Assembly (NCBI RefSeq): GCF_000803645.1
Contig: NZ_CP009122.1
Coordinates: 4,688,501 to 4,752,500, forward strand
Source of the DNA: Sphingopyxis fribergensis
GTDB taxonomy: Bacteria > Pseudomonadota > Alphaproteobacteria > Sphingomonadales > Sphingomonadaceae
Direction of reading: 5' to 3'
Length of the DNA: 64,000 nt
A model generated the notes under the pieces. It saw only the letters and a list, made by a program, of their open reading frames with translations. It had not been told where the DNA came from and made no database searches. A program made the position numbers and the translations under genes. Positions 63,896 to 64,000 of the stretch are shown here, one piece after another; positions within the stretch are counted from its first letter, which is position 1; the number at the start of each line of letters is the position of its first letter.

Positions 63896-64000
63896 GACAG
63901 TCTCTCCTGACAGGCCGGTCTGGCCTTCGCCTCTTTCGCGCCGCTGCCCGCGGCGCGCCATTAGGGATTCCCCCTAGCCGCTCCCTCGGGGACGAGGACG

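Overview
The window is GC-rich chromosomal DNA of an alphaproteobacterium, most likely a sphingomonad (Sphingopyxis/Novosphingobium type). This rests on gene content: a FixLJ/FNR pair, a bacterial alternative oxidase, a proteobacterial lasso-peptide operon and aromatic- and fatty-acid-degradation genes. The genus cannot be fixed from the sequence alone. No rRNA, tRNA or CRISPR array was seen.

Region 1 (1-7.4 kb) is a complete lasso-peptide (RiPP) operon. It holds a nucleotidyltransferase, a 49-aa precursor that is easy to overlook (1598-1747), split B1 (RRE) and B2 (leader peptidase), an asparagine-synthetase-like cyclase, an HPr-kinase-like lasso kinase and an ABC exporter, with tight start/stop overlaps from B1 to the exporter. 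The precursor fits the leader consensus exactly. It predicts a 24-residue core with a Gly1-Asp9 nine-residue ring and a C-terminal Ser, the residue that kinases of this family are known to phosphorylate. Region 2 (7.4-9.5 kb) has a HAD-IIB phosphatase and a mannose-1-phosphate guanylyltransferase.

Region 3 (9.6-29.8 kb) is an 18.5-kb accessory block bounded by two apparently identical, inverted copies of an IS5-family element. It holds a truncated NmrA gene, an SDR/LysR pair, a DyP peroxidase / unknown / catalase-like trio, a TetR-led fatty-acid module (thioesterase, 3-hydroxyacyl-CoA dehydrogenase, oleate hydratase), a metal P-type ATPase, a decarboxylase trio opposite a MarR gene, and a TetR-quinone oxidoreductase-SDR unit. 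Four of its regulators have palindromic operator candidates next to them.

Region 4 (29.8-42 kb) has a large membrane protein, a HisKA_2 histidine kinase, a respiratory/NO-stress group (GNAT, group III truncated globin, alternative oxidase, DUF1971, c-type cytochrome, BigR-like ArsR, cytochrome b561), a CoA-transferase, and an XRE/SulP pair. Region 5 (42-64 kb) is a hypoxia and stress island: fixL-fixJ, an FNR/FixK-type regulator with a full set of iron-sulfur cysteines, Usp, Hsp20, DksA-like and YdcH-like proteins, NRAMP-like, VIT and MgtC/DUF4010 transporters, a K+ channel, a BVMO, ADH, MBL-fold RNase and several small membrane proteins. Two FNR-type boxes (36904, 43780) and a family of FixJ-like boxes (33746, 43347, 48759, 52953, 55640, 59339, 59411) suggest that regions 4 and 5 share one oxygen-responsive regulon.
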